NCBI GenBank assembly: GCA_020634515.1
Contig: JACKBL010000002.1
Location: forward strand, 620,001-684,000
Reading direction: 5' to 3'
Length of the DNA: 64,000 nt
Source of the DNA: Ardenticatenales bacterium
GTDB lineage: Bacteria > Chloroflexota > Anaerolineae > Promineifilales > Promineifilaceae
Shown one piece after another: positions 60,786-64,000 of the stretch. Positions within the stretch are counted from its first letter, which is position 1, and the number at the start of each line of letters is the position of its first letter. Both the position numbers and the translations under genes were made by a program. The notes beneath the pieces are model-generated. The model searched no databases and had not been told where the DNA came from. It worked only from the letters and a program-made list of their open reading frames with translations.

Positions 60786-61657
60786 GGCCCCTCCGGCAAC
60801 GGCGTAAACACTTCGCCCATCAGTTGGTTGATGACGACGCCTGCTCGTTCCGCGGCCGGGCGGGTCAGATGCAGATAACGCGCGGTGGTCTGCAGCGAGC
60901 GGTGGCCCAGCCACTGCTGAATCAGACGCAGATTGATGCCGCCGTCCAACAGGTGGGTAGCCCAGGAATGACGCAGGGTATGCACCGTGGCCGGCTTCTG
61001 AATGCCACTTGCTTGTAACGCCGCCTTGAAGGCCCGCTGCACGCTGCTGTCGCCCACAGGCTTTGTCGCATCGGCAGCGTTACGCGCCGGAAACATCAAA
61101 ATGGGGTGACGGTGGCTTGACCAGTGGCGGCGCAGCAGCGCCAGTGTCGGCTGCGGCAAAGGGACGCCACGGTCTTTGTTTCCTTTCCCCTGGCGGACCC
61201 AGAGCGTCATCCTGGCGCTGTCGACGTCCTCCACCCGCAGGTGAGTACCTTCTTGCAGACGCAGGCCACAAGCGTAGAGCGTACTCAGACAGGCCCGGTA
61301 CTGCGGCAGGCGAACGTGATTGAGGATGGCGCTGACTTCCTCCTGACTGAGAATGACTGGCAGCTTCTGCTCTTTGGCTGGTCGCATCAGGTCGAAGACG
61401 CCCCACTCTCGTTGTAGCGTCCGCTGATAGAAAAACTTGAGTCCACAGAGGGCAATCGTGCAAGCGCTGCGGGAGGCTTTCTTTTCGTTTTTCAGATAGA
61501 GGAAGTAGGCCCGTATTTCCTCCTCGTCTATCTGGTCGGGCGATTTGTGGTAATATTCCGCCAACTGACGCACGGCGCGTAGATACGCTTCTTGCGTCTT
61601 GACGGCCAGGCCACGCAATTGCATGTCGGCCAACATGCGTTGTCGTAAAACGGTCAT
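60779..61657 (-). CDS. tyrosine recombinase associated with the IS91-type element
   Basis: Site-specific recombinase of 292 aa. The SAM-like N-domain covers residues about 5-90 (LRGLAVKTQEAYLRAVRQL). The catalytic domain has YACGLRLQEGTHLRVEDVD (first Arg), HTLRHSWATHLLDGG (H-x-x-R) and WLGHRSLQTTARYLHL (His and nucleophile Tyr), so all catalytic residues are present. ATG 61657 is preceded by AAGGAGAT. With the overlapping transposase it probably forms one mobile unit; its precise ends are not visible to me. Confidence 0.92.
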   Translation of the reverse strand: MTVLRQRMLADMQLRGLAVKTQEAYLRAVRQLAEYYHKSPDQIDEEEIRAYFLYLKNEKKASRSACTIALCGLKFFYQRTLQREWGVFDLMRPAKEQKLPVILSQEEVSAILNHVRLPQYRACLSTLYACGLRLQEGTHLRVEDVDSARMTLWVRQGKGNKDRGVPLPQPTLALLRRHWSSHRHPILMFPARNAADATKPVGDSSVQRAFKAALQASGIQKPATVHTLRHSWATHLLDGGINLRLIQQWLGHRSLQTTARYLHLTRPAAERAGVVINQLMGEVFTPLPEGPW

Positions 61658-62220
61658 GAGTCTATCTCCTTTAGTTGTTAAGGGGTTAACGAGCTATAGG
61701 AGATAGTACTCTTTCTAATTCAATTGCAAAACGTTACATTGGGGGGGGAATACTGGCTCGACCGGCTACCTGCGCGGAGCGCTTAGTTCAACGCCACCGT
61801 AAGCTGCGCTGGAGCGGGTGACCAACGCCTTTGCCATTCACCAAGTCGCAAGCTGTCCAAGGCATCGCGCCAGCGTCAGCTGCATGGGTTGTTAGGACTT
61901 CTTTTTCTGAGCAATAATTTCCAACGCCTTTGCTAAAAGCGACTACCAGTGACTAGGTCTTTTTTAATATTATGGCTCAATCCTTCTTAGGGAAAATTCG
62001 ATACTTACAATATCATCTGGATCAATACCATCAAATTTGTCCCTGCTCATCAAATCCTTTTTATTAGAGGTTTAGCATCTATCTCGACTGCTAATTCACG
62101 ACCTTGTTTAAGTAATTAAAATCTTTATGTACATTTCCGGCCAACTATATATGCAAGATTATGCATTGTCACCGCAGCCTGGTAACGATTGTTAACTTTC
62201 AGGAAGCTTCAAGTTCTTTT
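61658..62220. other. AT-rich stretch without a gene
   Basis: Downstream of the mobile unit the sequence becomes distinctly AT-rich. A GGGGGGGG tract lies at about 61741. No reading frame or repeat is supported. Confidence 0.5.
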
Positions 62221-62877
62221 TCATATAATATTGATTGGTCTAACGCGTGACTTCCGGGGAGGAGGCTCATAACGCCATAGGCGCTTACCTGTTTGCAGGT
62301 CGAAACAATCCGTATATTTTCCAGAAACAACGAGTTGTTCTGGTGAAAAAGCAGCGCAAATAACACCCAATTCCAGACTTTGAAGTTCAATACTGACCTC
62401 ACTCAATTCTAAATCACGAATCTCAGATTGGTGCTTGTAAAGAAAGACTTTCGGCCCGTAAGAACTTTCAAAGGCCCCAGAGATTACAATCGATATTTTT
62501 GTAGCGTCCGACCATCCTGAAGGTCTACAACATGACAGGGTTTATCTCCAAAACAGCAATAGATATAATCATGATTGGGGAAGCATGTATTCTTTGGACT
62601 TTTGTAAGATCCTTTCTTTTCCACGTAACTTGCCCTGTATATGTGTTATAGCTTTGTACTCCATAACGGTGGTAGAAAAGCCCTACACAAATGCCCTTCT
62701 CTACTAAGAGCAAGCCTGGGTTTCCACCAAAATCTAGTACCGTGTTAAAATCTTAATCTGTTGTCCGGTATGCATATCCCAAATAGCGACTGTCTTTTCA
62801 AACAAAGCAGTAGCCACATAGAATTTGTTAGTCGCCACGGACAGGTGTCTTATTTTAGAATCATTTTGTTTCATCAT
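62221..62877 (-). pseudogene. WD40/PQQ-like beta-propeller gene, frameshifted
   Basis: ATG 62877 opens MMKQNDSKIRHLSVATNKFY, VATALFEKTVAIWDMHTGQQ and stops soon after. Further propeller blades lie in other frames: GICVGLFYHRYGVQSYNTYT with GQVTWKRKDL (about 62710-62600), CHVVDLQDGRTLQKY (about 62540-62490) and VISGAFESSYGPKVFLYKHQ through YTDCFDLQTGKRLWRYEPP (about 62485-62221). The blades are in order on one strand, so this is a single gene broken by several frameshifts. It starts 30 bp after the broken toxin gene and could have been its immunity gene; that link is inference. Confidence 0.65.
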
Positions 62878-62906
62878 TACACCGTCTGGTTTATTTGCTG
62901 GCAAAA

Positions 62907-63338
62907 CTAAGGGAGGTAAATATCAAATCCGTATTCCTCAGACAGGTCTTTGGCAAAATTTAGCACTTGTTCCATCGTCGGGTTGGTGTGGTCTACAAAG
63001 AATTTTTTCCCATCTATCTTGGTAGGCACGGGCCCAACTTTGGTGATCGCCTTTTGCACCCACGTGCCAAATATGGGGTTATGAATACACTGTTCTCACC
63101 AATAAACCCGGCTTTTCAAATCTATTGGCGAACTTGTTGGGCAAGATATGATGCGCTTCAAAATCAAATCCATTGGTGGGCATGAAACCATCTTTCTCAT
63201 GAAACGAGATAGGTTTTTCGGAAATTGCCATAGGTCAGGTTGCGGAAGGTGGGATTATCACCAGTCGCACGGACTGTAAGAACTCATCGCCATATCTGGC
63301 GGCAAAGCGCCCCAAGTTATCGCCCCACGAAGCAGGAA
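62907..63338 (-). pseudogene. C-terminal toxin part of the Rhs protein (AHH-type nuclease-like), frameshifted
   Basis: In successive frames the minus strand reads WYDGLGMLPLIPASWGDNLG (pre-toxin linker), GFDFEAHHILPNKFANRF (an HNH/AHH-type nuclease motif, near 63140-63180), IGENSVFITPYLARG, and KIDGKKFFVDHTNPTMEQVL ending EEYGFDIYLP at the stop at 62907. At least three frame changes separate these parts. In order and content they match a variable toxin tip joined to an Rhs core, now inactive. The nuclease assignment rests on the AHHILP motif. Confidence 0.6.
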
Positions 63339-64000
63339 TTAAGGGCAGCATCCCCAAACCGTCATACCATTGAGAGGCCATCGCTTGCGGCAATTGCCCA
63401 GTCGGCTGGTTCCCAGAGCATACCTGCGGCCGTTTCTGCCGTCCTCGGAAAAATGCTTCCGCTCTGGCGGCATTGGCACGTTGCTGATCAACATCCCACG
63501 GCCCAGCGTAATTGGCCTTATGAACTGCCCCTGTACCGGGTCATAGGTTTCTTGTGGACAGTACATGTAACAGGGAATATGGCCTGTTGGGTCGGACAGT
63601 GTGACGGGATTGTTATAGACATAACTGTAACGATTCCAGGCTTGCGGGTTGGCAGGATTGGGTACAAACCGGGTCAGGGCTGACAAAAAAACTGCCGATG
63701 GCACGTAGTAACGGCCGTTCATATAAATCAACCCCAACTCAGCATCATGCGGTGTCCGCCGAACCCCGATCTGTGATTTGACCACCAGAGGAGGTGGTAT
63801 TTGCTGCGCTGCTGGTGTAGCTAATATTTGCCTGAGAATTAACATCTGAAGCAATGCTTTCATTTGCGTATGCGATTGTTTCAGCTTGTGGAGCAGGGTA
63901 TGCTTCTGTGTTTGCTGCACTCGATGAGTTTTCACCCATCGTTGAGCGCACAGAAACGAAAGCGAGTAAGAGTGTAAGAATACCAATGACTGCCAGGATT
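63339..64000 (-). pseudogene. Rhs-family protein remnant: signal peptide joined to core domain (cut by right edge)
   Basis: From the right edge a frame enters with ILAVIGILTLLLAFVSVRST, a signal peptide or membrane segment, followed by a Ser/Asn/Ala-rich stretch that stops at 63745. The next frame carries the Rhs-associated core: LGLIYMNGRYYVPSAVFLSA, LTRFVPNPANPQAWNRYSYV and YNNPVTLSDPTGH. The many YD repeats normally found between signal and core are missing, so a large deletion plus frameshift has occurred. The frame ends at 63339 in non-conserved sequence and the toxin part continues in another frame. Confidence 0.7.

Noticed and set aside
1..64000. Skew switches as a replication origin or terminus signal
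   Set aside because: An origin gives one switch per replichore arm; here there are dozens, each local and tied to the octamer.

Overview
The window looks like one contig of a free-living, GC-rich bacterium, most likely a Chloroflexota of the Anaerolineae type. The support is indirect: a cysteine-free bL31, GEVED and toast-rack surface proteins, a short EF-Ts, a type II NADH dehydrogenase and a form II (AYRGAGR) CoxL-like protein. No 16S rRNA or other decisive taxonomic marker is present.

Layout. 0-3.2 kb (+): M20 dipeptidase (cut by the left edge) and an anchored PhoD-like phosphoesterase. 3.2-5.5 kb (-): isoaspartyl peptidase, acyltransferase, aat. A tRNA-Asn with a consensus promoter follows. 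6.3-18.6 kb (-): a tightly overlapping 12-gene surface-glycan operon with four sulfotransferase-like genes, four glycosyltransferases, two flippase-type membrane proteins, a deacetylase and a nucleotide-sugar dehydrogenase. 18.6-22.9 kb (-): CCA-adding enzyme, hpt, tdk, bL31 with an extra domain, bL27, bL21. 23.1-25.8 kb: an eroded accessory stretch with a gatB remnant, a lipoprotein, a transposase fragment and an amidase remnant. 25.8-27.6 kb (-): folE and a protein with twelve zinc ribbons. 28.1-31.4 kb (+): gltA, ndh and a broken Rpn-family gene. 31.5-35.8 kb (+): a large anchored pullulanase. 35.9-42.7 kb: toast-rack lipoprotein, tryptophan 2,3-dioxygenase, sensor kinase, YhfC-like protein, ABC exporter. 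42.9-48.1 kb (+): rpsB-tsf-pyrH-frr-cdsA-fbp. 49.3-53.8 kb (+): rho, LysM/M23 peptidase, metallophosphoesterase. 53.9-58.8 kb (-): coxS-coxL-coxM-type molybdenum hydroxylase with coxG nearby. 59.2-64 kb: mobile and decaying DNA with an IS3-like relic, an IS91-type transposase with its own tyrosine recombinase, a broken WD40-like propeller gene and a broken Rhs toxin gene.

The most striking signal is not a gene. The palindrome TGCCGGCA occurs 76 times by my count, against about two expected by chance. At many copies the + strand switches abruptly from G-rich on the left to C-rich on the right, even inside one reading frame and regardless of gene direction. I see no copy in the last 4.9 kb, which is the mobile region. 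A second dispersed signal is a family of about 75-100 bp MITE-like elements in intergenic gaps, with GTAACT-type terminal inverted repeats.

Central metabolism (citrate synthase, NDH-2, fructose bisphosphatase, Mo-hydroxylase) suggests a respiring heterotroph. The pullulanase, anchored phosphoesterase and sulfated-glycan operon suggest an elaborate cell surface.
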